A stretch of DNA of 64,000 nt from Sporosarcina sp. P2. Lineage in GTDB: Bacteria; Bacillota; Bacilli; Bacillales_A; Planococcaceae. The notes beneath the pieces were generated by a model, which was not told the origin of the DNA, did no database searches, and saw only the letters and a list, made by a program, of their open reading frames with translations. The translations under genes were made by a program, and so were the position numbers. Of this stretch, positions 14,478 through 25,524 are shown piece by piece. The stretch lies in the NCBI RefSeq assembly GCF_002743255.1, contig NZ_PDYY01000007.1, positions 62,001 through 126,000 of the forward strand. The letters run 5' to 3'. The first letter of the stretch is position 1. Each line of letters starts with the position of its first letter.

Positions 14478-15425
14478 ATGTACAAAAAACTATTGCTTTT
14501 ATTCATCATTCTCACATTATTTTTTATTCCGGTTCTAGTAAGACAAGCGCCAGAATTCAAACTGGTAGACCAACGAGAGGAGAAGTACTGCGATGTGCTG
14601 ATCACGGTCATAGGTGTGGACGAGCCGATTCCGCTTGAAGAGTATGTGGTCGGAGTGGTAGCAGGTGAGATGCCTGCCGATTTTCATCCAGAAGCACTGA
14701 AAGCGCAAGTCATTGCAGCCCGCACATATGCCGCCAGAAACACCGATAAAGGAATCAAGCCGATTGCTAAAGATGTCTCCGCGCAAGTTTACCGTACGGA
14801 AGCTGAACGTAAAGAGCGCTGGGGCAAGTCGTTCAAGGACAATGAAAAGAAAGTTCGCCAGGCTGCGAAAGAGACGCAAGGCCAAATTATTGTGTACGGG
14901 GAAGAAATTATATCGGCCATGTTCTTCTCTACATCTAATGGCAAAACGGAAGCCGCGCAAAACTTCAGCGGCAATCCGGTCGAATATTTGCAGAGCGTTG
15001 AAAGTCCCGGTGAAGAAGAGGTAGCACCTACCGTGGAGCGCAAGCAAGAACTAACATTGACCGAATGGAATCGAAAACTAGGTTTCAACTGGGGCGCCAA
15101 TCAATTTCGAGAGCTGAAGCTTGTCCGCAATCAAACCGGACGTGTCCAGAAAATCATAGCGGGACAATATGAAGCGAGCGGACGGCAAATTCGAGAAAAA
15201 CTTCATTTGGCTTCAACTGATTTCAATATTGCGTATGACATTAACAACCAAATCGTCCATATTACGACCGTTGGCTATGGCCATGGCGTCGGGATGAGTC
15301 AATACGGTGCAGAAGCCTTCGCACAAAAAGGATGGACCGCAGATCAAATCGTGTCACACTATTATACAGGCACAAAAATCCAAAAAATAAATTTACCTGA
15401 AGATCGATGTTTAAAATCCCCGTAA
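14478..15425 (+). CDS. spoIID: Stage II sporulation protein D
   Basis: Lytic transglycosylase of the DMP engulfment complex in the mother cell; degrades septal peptidoglycan. The 315-residue product has an N-terminal membrane anchor (residues 4-21) and the SpoIID core with the catalytic glutamate Glu64 in VAGEMPADFHPEALKAQ. The HGVGMSQYGA segment near the C-terminus is also typical. Weak ribosome site upstream of ATG 14478. spoIIQ follows after 30 bp. Confidence 0.95.
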   Translation: MYKKLLLLFIILTLFFIPVLVRQAPEFKLVDQREEKYCDVLITVIGVDEPIPLEEYVVGVVAGEMPADFHPEALKAQVIAARTYAARNTDKGIKPIAKDVSAQVYRTEAERKERWGKSFKDNEKKVRQAAKETQGQIIVYGEEIISAMFFSTSNGKTEAAQNFSGNPVEYLQSVESPGEEEVAPTVERKQELTLTEWNRKLGFNWGANQFRELKLVRNQTGRVQKIIAGQYEASGRQIREKLHLASTDFNIAYDINNQIVHITTVGYGHGVGMSQYGAEAFAQKGWTADQIVSHYYTGTKIQKINLPEDRCLKSP

Positions 15426-15455
15426 CTTGCAAAGAATGCAAGTGAGGTGATGAAT

Positions 15456-16112
15456 ATGCGAGAAGAAAAACCAAAGGCCCCTTCTCAGGAGAACAAGAAA
15501 ACGAAGAACGGCTGGTTCTGGCCTGCCATTTATACGAGCGTAGCGCTTTTATTCATCGGCATGGTATGGGGATACACCGCATTGACGACGGAAGATTCTG
15601 TCCCGTCTGAAGTGGCAAAAGTAGATCAGCCAAAAGAAAGCGGTACGGTAGAAACAAACGCAACAAAAGAAACACTGAAGTATCCATTCGATGAAAGTAA
15701 AGTAGAGCAAGTCGCCATCTTACAAGAATTTTATGATGCAGAAGCAGACGAAGCAGTGCGTGAGAAAGCACTACTCGTATTCAACCAGACGTACGTCACC
15801 AGCAAAGGACTTTCTCTATCGATGGATGGTGAACCATTCGAAGCCGTAGCGGCAATGAGTGGAACAGTTGAAGAAGTCATCGTGGATTCATTCAAAGGAA
15901 CAGAAGTTAGATTGAAACACGCGGATGGTAAGACGACGATTTATGGCTCATTAACAGGCGTACTCGTTAAAGAAGGCGACGTCGTCCAACAAGGACAAGT
16001 GCTTGCCACGACCACTCAGAATGAATGGAACCCTGAAGCAGGCGTCCACTTGCAATTTGAAATCCAGCAAGATGGCGTATCTGTAAACCCACACGATTTC
16101 CTAGCATTTTAA
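15456..16112 (+). CDS. spoIIQ: Stage II sporulation protein Q
   Basis: Forespore membrane protein with a LytM-like domain that pairs with SpoIIIAH across the septum. The product (218 residues) has a membrane segment at about 20-42 and a C-terminal M23 fold. The usual second zinc motif HxH reads HLQ (in VHLQFEI), and the first zinc His is replaced in EAVAAMSG, so it should lack metallopeptidase activity, as expected for SpoIIQ. Starts at 15447, 15450 and 15456 are in frame; 15456 fits the GTGAGGTGA ribosome site. Confidence 0.93.
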   Translation: MREEKPKAPSQENKKTKNGWFWPAIYTSVALLFIGMVWGYTALTTEDSVPSEVAKVDQPKESGTVETNATKETLKYPFDESKVEQVAILQEFYDAEADEAVREKALLVFNQTYVTSKGLSLSMDGEPFEAVAAMSGTVEEVIVDSFKGTEVRLKHADGKTTIYGSLTGVLVKEGDVVQQGQVLATTTQNEWNPEAGVHLQFEIQQDGVSVNPHDFLAF

Positions 16113-16124
16113 TACGTAGCACTC

Positions 16125-16156
16125 AAGCCATTCCAGCCCCCGGAATGGCTTTTTTC
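16125..16156 (+). terminator. Intrinsic terminator after spoIIQ
   Basis: AAGCCATTCC pairs with GGAATGGCTT around a 7-nt loop, followed by TTTTTC. Confidence 0.93.
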
Positions 16157-16221
16157 ATATGTTGATACATGTTCGCATAGACTACATTAGTCAAAGGAGT
16201 GAATAGAGAAAGGAAGAGGGC

Positions 16222-16494
16222 GTGCACGAGCAAATTAGAAAACGCTGCGTACGACTGGGCAAGCTACTGATCGAGACCAACTTGACAGTGCGCGCGCTAG
16301 CCACTGCGACCGGCTACTCCAAAAGCACGGTCCACAAAGACTTGACCGAACGATTGCCAAATGTAGATCCATGCTTGTCACGGAAAGTCGCGGAAATTCT
16401 GGCCTACCACAAATCCATCCGCCACTTGCGCGGAGGAGAAGCCACGCGTCAAAAATGGAAAAATGAAACTGAAGCACAAAAAGCAGATGCCTAG
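16222..16494 (+). CDS. spoIIID: Sporulation transcription factor SpoIIID
   Basis: Mother-cell DNA-binding regulator acting with sigma-E. The 90-residue product carries a helix-turn-helix (TVRALATATGYSKSTVHKDL, about residues 22-41) followed by ERLP, typical of SpoIIID. GTG at 16222 follows GGAAGAGGG. B. subtilis has the same order spoIIID then mbl; here glpK and a repeat array lie between them. Confidence 0.95.
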   Translation: MHEQIRKRCVRLGKLLIETNLTVRALATATGYSKSTVHKDLTERLPNVDPCLSRKVAEILAYHKSIRHLRGGEATRQKWKNETEAQKADA

Positions 16495-16551
16495 TCACAC
16501 TGAAAATGAAGCCGTAATATACTGCACCTATACAACCAGCCTAAAATTATG

Positions 16552-16591
16552 AAAAGCTATCCAGAGGAATGTATCTGGATAGCTTTTGTTT
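16552..16591 (+). terminator. Intrinsic terminator after spoIIID
   Basis: AAAAGCTATCCAGA pairs perfectly (14 bp) with TCTGGATAGCTTTT around an 8-nt loop; tail TTTTGTTT. Array B starts 30 bp downstream. Confidence 0.95.
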
Positions 16592-16608
16592 GATGGATTG
16601 TGTTCTAG

Positions 16609-18654
<2,046 letters not shown>

Positions 18655-18660
18655 ATCACG

Positions 18661-18690
18661 AGCCGCCGCTAACTTGCTGGCGGCTTTTCG
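18661..18690 (+). terminator. Intrinsic terminator after glpK
   Basis: AGCCGCC pairs with GGCGGCT around an 11-nt loop, followed by TTTCGTTTT. Confidence 0.8.
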
Positions 18691-18733
18691 TTTTGACGAC
18701 TGCCCTCGAACACTGCCAAATAAAGTAGAAATA

Positions 18734-18742
18734 TGATATAAT
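18734..18742 (+). promoter_or_regulatory. Extended -10 promoter of mbl
   Basis: TG-A-TATAAT, 55 bp upstream of the mbl ATG. Confidence 0.6.
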
Positions 18743-18797
18743 AAACAGCTAATGAGTGTTATCAGACAGGACGTACGAGGAAGGGGTCGAGGCCACG

Positions 18798-19799
18798 ATG
18801 TTTTCAAAAGATATTGGGATAGACTTGGGTACCGCCAATGTATTGATATACGTGAAAGACGACGGTCTCGTCATCGATGAGCCGGCCGTCATTGCGATCG
18901 ATAAACGTACCGATGAACCTGTGGCCTTTGGTGTAGAGGCTTATCAAATGATTGGTCGTTCACCGGAATATATTCAGATCATACGTCCAATGAAAGCTGG
19001 GAACATTGCGGAATTCGAAATGGCCCGTGTGTTGATCAGGCACTTCCTTGAAAAAGCGCTAGGAAAAAGCCGGCGTATCAAACCTCACGTTACGATTGGC
19101 TGTAAAGCGGATACGACGCGAGTGGAAAAAAGTGTGATCCGCCAAGTGGTGATGGGAGCCGGAGCCAAACAAGTCGTCATTGAGGAAGAATCAAAAGTGG
19201 CGGCGATTGGGACAGGTATGGATATATCTTCGCCTTCAGGCAATATGATAGTCGATCTCGGTGCAGGCACGACAGATGCTTCCGTTCTTTCAATGGGAGA
19301 AATCGTCTCGTTTGAAAAAACGAATATCGGTGGCCTTCATTTTGATCAGTGTATCATCCAACATATTCGAAAAAAACATAATGTGTATATAGGAGAAAAA
19401 ACAGCAAAACAAGTGAAAAAAGACATGGGTCTTGTGTTGACGAATGGGGAGAAACCGAATGCTATGAACGTACACGGTAGCGACCTCGCGACAGGTATTC
19501 CGAAAACAATTGAAGTGACGGCGGAAGAAATTCATCAGGCATTGCGTCTGCCGATCAGTAAAATCGTGGAGACGACAAGGAATGCACTGGAAGAAACATT
19601 GCCGGAGCTTGCTGCGGATATTGCACAGCGCGGCATCCTATTAATCGGTGGCGGTGCATTGCTTCCGGGAATAGATACGTTATTATCCGAACATCTCCAA
19701 GTTCCGGTATTCATTGCAGAAAATGGGCTCACTTGTATTATAGATGGAACGGCCTTGCTCATGGAGTGGGATGGTAAAAGATCAACACGCATAATTTGA
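18798..19799 (+). CDS. mbl: MreB/Mbl family actin-like protein, divergent
   Basis: Actin-like ATPase that guides lateral wall synthesis. The 333-residue product starts MFSKDIGIDLGTANVLIYVK, close to Mbl, and sits in the mbl position before flhO. It departs from Mbl elsewhere: the phosphate-2 motif reads VDLGAGTTD instead of the usual DIGGGTTD, and CPTN-like text is replaced by IGCKADTTRVE. The C-terminal GGGALLPGIDTLL is retained. ATG 18798 follows AGGAAGGGGTCGAGG; the frame is open to 18756 without a better site. Orthology to mbl rests on position and the N-terminus. Confidence 0.85.
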   Translation: MFSKDIGIDLGTANVLIYVKDDGLVIDEPAVIAIDKRTDEPVAFGVEAYQMIGRSPEYIQIIRPMKAGNIAEFEMARVLIRHFLEKALGKSRRIKPHVTIGCKADTTRVEKSVIRQVVMGAGAKQVVIEEESKVAAIGTGMDISSPSGNMIVDLGAGTTDASVLSMGEIVSFEKTNIGGLHFDQCIIQHIRKKHNVYIGEKTAKQVKKDMGLVLTNGEKPNAMNVHGSDLATGIPKTIEVTAEEIHQALRLPISKIVETTRNALEETLPELAADIAQRGILLIGGGALLPGIDTLLSEHLQVPVFIAENGLTCIIDGTALLMEWDGKRSTRII

Positions 19800-19875
19800 C
19801 CTACCATCAGGCGGTAAGTAGTGTATACTAAAAACAACGATTATTCGACATGAATATGCAAAGGAGTGAAATGAA

Positions 19876-20700
19876 ATGTTTCGTGGTTTTTATACAGTAG
19901 GATCAGGCATGATTGCACAGCAGCGCCGTACAGAAATGCTATCAAATAATATCGCGAACGCCAACACGCCAGGCTATAAGGCGGAGCAGTCGACGATTCG
20001 TGCATTCCCTGACATGTTGATGTCTCGCTTAGATTCGATGCGCGTGCCGACGGAAAAAGGCTTGAACTTTAGGAATCTATCCAAAGTAGGCGAACTGTCG
20101 ACAGGTGTTTATATGCAAGAAACTTTGCCATTATTTGCGCAAGGACAGTTGCGTGAAACGGAACAGAAGACTGATATCGCATTAGTGGATGGACCGATGG
20201 AAGTAAATGAAGAGACAGGTGTTGCAGGAACCGTATTCTTCACGCTAGAAGGCGAGAACGGCGGTCAATTCTACACACGAAACGGCAATTTCACTGTCAA
20301 TGCAGAAGGGTACCTAACCAATCCATCCGGCTTATACGTCCTTGACGATGCGGGCAATCGGATCGAACTGACAAGTGATGATATTCGCGTGACGGATTCA
20401 GGAGCGATCTTCGCAGGCGAAACGGAAGTCGCGACACTAGGTATTGCTTACTCTGACGGTCCGGACACTCTATCCAAACAAGATAACGGACTCTACACGA
20501 CAATCGACGGAAATGCGTTACCAACTGGCGGTACGTACACGTTGCAACAAGGGTTTCTTGAAGATTCCAACGTCGATGCCGCGCGCTCGATGACGGATAT
20601 GCTGACAGCCTACCGTGCCTTTGAAGCCAATCAAAAAATCCTGCAAGCCTATGACCGCAGTATGGAAAAAGCAGTCAATGAAGTAGGACGAGTCAATTAA
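19876..20700 (+). CDS. flhO: Flagellar hook-basal body protein FlhO
   Basis: Rod/hook family protein (FlgG/FlgF type) of the flagellar axial structure. The 274-residue product has the N-terminal motif SNNIANANTPGYKA and C-terminal helix (RSMTDMLTAYRAFEANQKILQAYD) that pack together in rod proteins. Ribosome site AAAGGAGTGA. Paired with flhP 40 bp downstream, as in B. subtilis downstream of mbl. Confidence 0.93.
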   Translation: MFRGFYTVGSGMIAQQRRTEMLSNNIANANTPGYKAEQSTIRAFPDMLMSRLDSMRVPTEKGLNFRNLSKVGELSTGVYMQETLPLFAQGQLRETEQKTDIALVDGPMEVNEETGVAGTVFFTLEGENGGQFYTRNGNFTVNAEGYLTNPSGLYVLDDAGNRIELTSDDIRVTDSGAIFAGETEVATLGIAYSDGPDTLSKQDNGLYTTIDGNALPTGGTYTLQQGFLEDSNVDAARSMTDMLTAYRAFEANQKILQAYDRSMEKAVNEVGRVN

Positions 20701-20740
20701 TGTCTACATATAGAAGCATGCGTAAAGGAAGTGACCTGTA

Positions 20741-21574
20741 ATGATTCGCACAATGACCACAGCGACGAATACGATGAACCAACTGCAACACCGTCTCGAC
20801 TTGATTGGCAACAATTTATCGAATGTCGGAACTCATGGATACAAGTCTTCGGCCGCTACATTCCAGGAACTTTTATTCCAACAAATCAATAACGACAAAG
20901 CCGATCAGGCCGAGCGCAGCTCAGATTTCGGCATTCGAATGGGCACCGGCGCGCACCTTGGTAGCCTGCAGATGAACTGGAAAGTAGGCTCTGTCCAACT
21001 AACGGACCGTCAGCTAGACTTTGCGTTAACGGAGCCGAAACAACATTTTAATTTAATACAGCCGACAGACGGCGGAGAAGAAATCATTTATTCACGTAAA
21101 GGAAATTTCTACTTATCACCGACTGCAAATGGCAATAATGCGCTAGTTAATGAAGAAGGACTCGCAGTAGCAGATAGCGCTGGCCGTCCAATCGTCTTTT
21201 CAGGACAAGCGACCGATTATCAAATTCGTCCGAATGGTGTATTGCAAGTCACGACACCACAAGGAACGCAGGAATTTAATCTAGGTGTCACCGTCTTAGA
21301 AAAGCCTGATTCAATGGTTCAGCTTTCGGCAACCAGCTTTGGTTTGCCCACAGATCTAGCGGCAATCGGACTGACAGCAAATGATTTATTGACGGAATTG
21401 ACAGGTGCTGGACGAAATCAGATTGGCTTACAAAATCAAGCGCTCGAAACTTCCAACGTAGAGTATGAAAAAGAAATGGCGGATTTAATCTCGACGCAAC
21501 GTGCCTATCAATTCAATGCGCGTTCCGTAACCATGGCGGACCAGATGATGGGCTTAATTAACGGCATTCGCTAA
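20741..21574 (+). CDS. flhP: Flagellar hook-basal body protein FlhP
   Basis: Second rod/hook protein of the pair, 277 residues, with LDLIGNNLSNVGTHGYKSS at the N-terminus and the C-terminal STQRAYQFNARSVTMADQM helix. Preceded by AAAGGAAGTGA. Likely exported by the flagellar type III system and assembled in the distal rod. Confidence 0.93.
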   Translation: MIRTMTTATNTMNQLQHRLDLIGNNLSNVGTHGYKSSAATFQELLFQQINNDKADQAERSSDFGIRMGTGAHLGSLQMNWKVGSVQLTDRQLDFALTEPKQHFNLIQPTDGGEEIIYSRKGNFYLSPTANGNNALVNEEGLAVADSAGRPIVFSGQATDYQIRPNGVLQVTTPQGTQEFNLGVTVLEKPDSMVQLSATSFGLPTDLAAIGLTANDLLTELTGAGRNQIGLQNQALETSNVEYEKEMADLISTQRAYQFNARSVTMADQMMGLINGIR

Positions 21575-21597
21575 CGCGTGCAATAGGAGTACTTACT

Positions 21598-22188
21598 ATG
21601 ACAGAAAAAAATTTCAAAAAAATAACAGAACCACTCTCACCGGTGAAACCATTCGAGCCCTTGAAGACTCCGGAACCGACAGAAATGGAAGATCCGATTG
21701 AGCTTACGGAAATAGATCCGGTAGTTACATCTGGAATGGATGAAGTGGCCATAACGCTTGCAGAGCCTCCTACGACAGACGAAGAACTTCCGGAAGATAT
21801 TCAGTCGATAACGGAGACCGAAGTGCTAGAAGAAGCTCCTGGTGCTTCAGAAGAGGTAGTAGAACAAACACCTCTAGTCGAAACGGATCCTGTAGAAAAA
21901 CTACCTGCATCAGAACAAACGGACGCGACATTTTGGACGAAGATTACGTCAAAATGGCCACGTAAAGAACGTTCTAAAAAGGCTACAAAACCGATAAGCG
22001 AAATGCGCTGGGTTCAAGTGCGCATGATTCCCATCTGGCTGCGGCTACTACTGATACTGTTGTTGATTGTCTTAGCGGCCATAGCAGGTACAATGGTTGG
22101 TTTTAGTGTAATCGGTGACGGCTCAGCAGGCGATGTCTTCAAAAAAGAGACATGGCAGCATATTTTTGATATCATGAACGGTAAATAA
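21598..22188 (+). CDS. EpuA-like membrane protein
   Basis: A 196-residue protein with an acidic, proline-rich cytoplasmic half (residues 1-110, many E, P, T), a basic stretch, and one membrane helix near 152-172 followed by GFSVIGDG and a [11 protein letters not shown] tail. The C-terminal third matches the EpuA family (PF11772), often annotated as RNA polymerase subunit beta by error and often found by fabZ or flhP in Bacillales. Function unknown. Confidence 0.65.
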   Translation: MTEKNFKKITEPLSPVKPFEPLKTPEPTEMEDPIELTEIDPVVTSGMDEVAITLAEPPTTDEELPEDIQSITETEVLEEAPGASEEVVEQTPLVETDPVEKLPASEQTDATFWTKITSKWPRKERSKKATKPISEMRWVQVRMIPIWLRLLLILLLIVLAAIAGTMVGFSVIGDGSAGDVFKKETWQHIFDIMNGK

Positions 22189-22241
22189 GGAAAGAAACAT
22201 CTGAATTCTTCAGAACCTCTGGAATAAAGGAGACAAATTTC

Positions 22242-22679
22242 ATGCTAAACGCTCAACAAATACAAGAAATCATCCCGCATCGCTATCCATTCTTGCTCGT
22301 CGATCGCATCGAAGAACTCGAAGAAGGCAAGCGCGCAGTCGGGTTAAAAAATGTTTCAATTAATGAAGACTTCTTCAACGGCCACTTCCCGGGCTACCCG
22401 GTTATGCCAGGTGTCTTAATCGTGGAAGCGCTCGCCCAAGTAGGCGCGGTCGCTTTACTCAAAAAAGAAGAAAACAAAGGCCGTCTAGCGTTTTTTGCCG
22501 GCATCGACAACTGCCGTTTCAAGCGTCAAGTTATACCAGGCGACACGCTTCGTCTCGAAGTAGAAATTGTCCGCCTGCGTGGAACAATTGGTAAAGGAAA
22601 AGCCATCGCAACCGTCGAAGGCGAAGTGGCATGTGAAGCAGATATTACGTTCGCACTCGGACCCGTCCAAGAGCAATAA
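22242..22679 (+). CDS. fabZ: 3-hydroxyacyl-ACP dehydratase
   Basis: Dehydrates 3-hydroxyacyl-ACP in fatty-acid elongation. The 145-residue hot-dog protein has [10 protein letters not shown] near the N-terminus and the active-site helix with His48 ([13 protein letters not shown]) and Glu62. Ribosome site AAAGGAGAC. Confidence 0.97.
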   Translation: MLNAQQIQEIIPHRYPFLLVDRIEELEEGKRAVGLKNVSINEDFFNGHFPGYPVMPGVLIVEALAQVGAVALLKKEENKGRLAFFAGIDNCRFKRQVIPGDTLRLEVEIVRLRGTIGKGKAIATVEGEVACEADITFALGPVQEQ

Positions 22680-22760
22680 CATCATGATGCCGTACTAAAT
22701 ATTGATATAATAATCATTGGAATGCCAGTATGGGCATACAGTGGGAGGGTATACTACAGC

Positions 22761-23156
22761 ATGTTAAAAAAGCTTTCTCCAAATATTAAGAGCAGCATCA
22801 CTCGTTCCATTTCTCAATCATTCGAACAATATATGAGTGAAATCGGCTGGTCTGCAGAAGAATATAACATCGAACAATTTTACGCGAACTGGCGGGAATA
22901 CATTACGACCAAAGCACTTTGGTACGACAAGATTCCTGACGACGTCAAAGTAGATCCCGATTTCCATAAAGAGTTAGCGGAGCGCGTGGAGGAAGTACTA
23001 ATTCGCATCCTCAACGATCCACCAACGGAAGAGCAGATCGCGCAAATTGAAATTTTACAACAAAATCTCGACACCTATTATGATTATGGCTGCAAAGCGG
23101 AAGCCGTATACGTTCAAAACGTATTGGAAACCACATCAGGTCATACGAATAATTAA
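22761..23156 (+). CDS. Uncharacterised protein, 131 residues
   Basis: I do not recognise the family. Soluble, acidic, largely helical, with four tryptophans and many tyrosines, no signal peptide. ATG 22761 has GTGGGAGGG 11 nt upstream; the frame is open to 22722 but without a ribosome site. It lies between fabZ and a lipoprotein gene, all on the same strand. Confidence 0.7.
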   Translation: MLKKLSPNIKSSITRSISQSFEQYMSEIGWSAEEYNIEQFYANWREYITTKALWYDKIPDDVKVDPDFHKELAERVEEVLIRILNDPPTEEQIAQIEILQQNLDTYYDYGCKAEAVYVQNVLETTSGHTNN

Positions 23157-23246
23157 AACGAATAGTTCTCTCCTTTCCGCACAAGCTATCGATGAACATA
23201 CCAAAACGTATGGTTCACAGCTCGTAAAAAAGGAGGGAATTTTTTT

Positions 23247-23627
23247 ATGATTAGAAAAGCTCTGCCCGTAGTTTTTGCTTCCGCACTCGTTCTAACCGCA
23301 TGTAACACAAACAACGGTGCACTACCAAGCAATAACGAAACGCCGATGCAGGAGACGGAACGTAACAACACGCCTAACGGTGACGAACGCATGGGCCCAA
23401 ATCTCGACGGTCTTGACGACAACAATGACCGTGGCATCATGAACGGCAACGGTGATGGCATCATGGAGGACACGCGCGAAAGTCTAGATCGAACCCGTGA
23501 TGAAATGATCGATGACAACAACGATATCAATGGCGCTCGCGACGACAAAAATCTCGACGGCAACATGAACGGTAACGACGCGGCTCCAGACGGCGTATTG
23601 CGCGATGAAAATCGTAAAGTACGATGA
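23247..23627 (+). CDS. Asn/Asp-rich lipoprotein
   Basis: A 126-residue product with a lipoprotein signal peptide ending in the lipobox LTAC (Cys19), followed by a low-complexity N, D, G and R-rich chain with repeated DDNND, NGNGDG and DGNMNGND groups and no folded domain in view. Could be a cell-surface or spore-associated lipoprotein, possibly cation-binding (inference). Strong ribosome site AAAAAGGAGGG. Confidence 0.75.
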   Translation: MIRKALPVVFASALVLTACNTNNGALPSNNETPMQETERNNTPNGDERMGPNLDGLDDNNDRGIMNGNGDGIMEDTRESLDRTRDEMIDDNNDINGARDDKNLDGNMNGNDAAPDGVLRDENRKVR

Positions 23628-23642
23628 TTCCCACCTTTATAG

Positions 23643-23680
23643 AAACGGCCCTGCATATTGAATGCTTGGGCCGTTTTTAT
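23643..23680 (+). terminator. Intrinsic terminator after the lipoprotein gene
   Basis: AAACGGCCC pairs with GGGCCGTTT around a 16-nt loop, tail TTTAT. Array C begins 29 bp downstream. Confidence 0.9.
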
Positions 23681-23709
23681 ATGGGTTGTGTTCAATGCAA
23701 GTCTGCACG

Positions 23710-24032
23710 CGCTCAATATGTCATGTTACCCGCTCTATCGCTCGCGCTATCCGCTCTATGTAAGTGCGCGTGCGCTCGATGTGCTGGTTTACTCGCTCTA
23801 TCGCTCGCTCTATCCGCTCTATGCAGGTCCGCGCGCGCTCAATATGTCATGTTACCCGCTCTATCGCTCGCGCTATTTGCTCTACGTAGGTCCGCGTGCG
23901 CTCAATATGTCATGTTACCCGCTCTATCGCTCGCGCTATTCGCTCTACATAAGTCCGCGCGCGCTCTATATGCTGGCTTATCCGCTCAATGAAGCGCGTT
24001 ACCCGCTCTATGAGTCCGTACATCCGCTCTAT
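23710..24032. repeat. Array C of 21-bp phased octamer repeats (16 units)
   Basis: Octamers CGCTCWAT and close variants occur at 23710 and every 21 bp to 24025 without a phase break. A 63-bp three-unit pattern is visible in the first two thirds, and one of its spacers is close to a spacer of array B. It fills the convergent gap between the lipoprotein and ywpF genes. Confidence 0.95.
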
Positions 24033-24044
24033 ATCCACCAAACA

Positions 24045-24073
24045 CAAAAAAAGCCACCCAAAAAAGGGCAGCC
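24045..24073 (-). terminator. Intrinsic terminator after ywpF
   Basis: On the minus strand GCTGCCC pairs with GGGTGGC (two G-T pairs) around T6, followed by T7. Confidence 0.75.
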
Positions 24074-24079
24074 CAACCT

Positions 24080-24541
24080 TCACAACTTCGTCTTCTCATC
24101 CATCTCCATATCGCGCTTCAACTTCGGTCGATCCCACATGGCCGTTTGGAATTGCTCGAGCAACGCATCGCCCTCCAAACCTTCATCCAATAACTCCTCA
24201 AGCAGATATTCCGGATACTTCGAGCGGACGCGCTTCAGACGTCCTTTCATCAACACAGAAATCCGGTCACCAATCTGACGCCAGTTTTCCACCGCCACGT
24301 CGAAAGAAGCGGGCTCATTGCCGGGATACGAAATGACAACGCGTACGGTCAGCAACGTCTCCTCGGCTTTCCACTTTTCCATAATATCCTTGTACTTGGC
24401 ATCAATGAACAGCTCAAGCACCCACAAACGGTGACTGTTCTCCTGGTTGATGATAATGCCGTCAAACAGTGGAAATGCAAGCACGCCGCTCTCTTGAACC
24501 ACTTCCACCGAAATCATCTTAAACGTCTTCAATCCCATCAC
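24080..24541 (-). CDS. ywpF: YwpF family protein
   Basis: A 153-residue soluble protein with the YwpF-like start MGLKTFKMISVEVV and central WVLELFIDAKY segment, next to ssb as ywpF is next to ywpH (ssbB) in B. subtilis. Function unknown. M1 (24541) or M2 (24538) may be the start. Divergent from ssb across a 235-bp region holding a ComK-like box. Confidence 0.8.
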   Translation of the reverse strand: MMGLKTFKMISVEVVQESGVLAFPLFDGIIINQENSHRLWVLELFIDAKYKDIMEKWKAEETLLTVRVVISYPGNEPASFDVAVENWRQIGDRISVLMKGRLKRVRSKYPEYLLEELLDEGLEGDALLEQFQTAMWDRPKLKRDMEMDEKTKL

Positions 24542-24664
24542 CTCGGTACAATTTTCCCAAGTATAGCATAAAAATCTTAAAATACTCGAGAATTCAATAA
24601 TGCCATTTACCTCGTTACATAGAAATCGCTTACTACCGCGAAAGTCTAAAAATCCCTTCGAATG

Positions 24665-24708
24665 AAAATTGAAAAACTACGCCGAAAATCGCATTAAAAT
24701 TCAATTTT
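24665..24708 (+). promoter_or_regulatory. Putative ComK box upstream of ssb
   Basis: A perfect AT-box AAAA-TTCAA-TTTT at 24696-24708 lies 18 nt after a half AT-box AAAA-TTGAA at 24665. The 18-nt gap is one of the spacings known for ComK boxes (8, 18, 31). A TTGCCA at 24715-24720 and TACGAT at 24739-24744 (18-bp spacer) could be the promoter. Only one box is complete. Confidence 0.5.
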
Positions 24709-24776
24709 GCCACTTTGCCATAATGATCCCATGTAGATTACGATAAGGGCAGCACAAAGAAAGGAGGAACAAACTC

Positions 24777-25190
24777 GTGAACCAAGTGGCTTTAGTAGGG
24801 CGCATCACCAAAGACCTCGTATTAAAAGAACACTCGTCAGGACGTGTCAATACTACGTTCGCCCTCGCAGTCAATCGCAGCTTCAAAAACGCAAACGGGG
24901 AAATAGCAACCGACTTCGTGCCGTGCTCCGTCTGGGGACGATCCGCCGAAAACCTAGTCCGTCACTGCGGCAAAGGATCGCTCGTAGGCGTCAGTGGAAG
25001 CATTCAGACCCGGAACTACGAACGGGAAGACCGATCGAAAGTGTATATCATGGAAGTCATGTGCAACGACATCCGCTTTCTTTCGAAGTCATCCAAACCT
25101 CAACAGTCAGAAATGAAAACGCAATCATCTACTGAGTCCGAACGTTTTGAAGAAGCGAAATCAACCGAAACGGCACTACCTATTTTCTAA
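24777..25190 (+). CDS. ssb: Single-stranded DNA-binding protein (SsbB-like)
   Basis: OB-fold protein of 137 residues starting MNQVALVGRITKDL, with an SSB core to about residue 105, a short linker, and the hydrophobic tip ETALPIF in place of the usual DDIPF, so partner binding may differ. Position beside ywpF matches B. subtilis ssbB (ywpH), the competence-induced paralogue, and the ComK-like box upstream agrees. GTG start with AAAGGAGGAAC. The main replicative ssb is expected next to rpsF, outside this window. Confidence 0.9.
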   Translation: MNQVALVGRITKDLVLKEHSSGRVNTTFALAVNRSFKNANGEIATDFVPCSVWGRSAENLVRHCGKGSLVGVSGSIQTRNYEREDRSKVYIMEVMCNDIRFLSKSSKPQQSEMKTQSSTESERFEEAKSTETALPIF

Positions 25191-25524
25191 TCATATCTAA
25201 AATGAAAGGGGAAGTTACAAAGGCAGATCCGCCGTCGCACATCCGTTGCTGATCAATTCCTGAAAAGAGATGGATGACACACAATTAAAGAGAAATGAAA
25301 AAAGAGAAAATTACACGACACTACAAGCATATTCGCCAACTAGCATGACTCGGCAGAAGCAAGAGCGGGTGGGGACCCAATCCTCTGTGATGCCGGGAGT
25401 ACATTCAGCATAGGAACTGAATCAATTTTACGCCAACTCATCCGTCGCCCGTTTTCGTCGGAGACCACTTCCACTTGGCGGGCTGACGGAATACATACCC
25501 GCTCATAGAAAGGATGAAGCCCAC
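25191..25524. other. Gene-free stretch between ssb and a small ORF
   Basis: Only short frames. A possible 16-codon frame at 25201 has no clear role. No repeat of either dispersed family. It could hold remnants of a decayed gene, but nothing is recognisable. Confidence 0.4.

Noticed and set aside
19800-19875. Sigma-D flagellar promoter of flhO
   Set aside because: No TAAA with a properly spaced GCCGATAT was found; only a TATACT near 19824.
25191-25524. Decayed gene between ssb and the small coiled-coil ORF
   Set aside because: Short frames only, no recognisable protein fragments.
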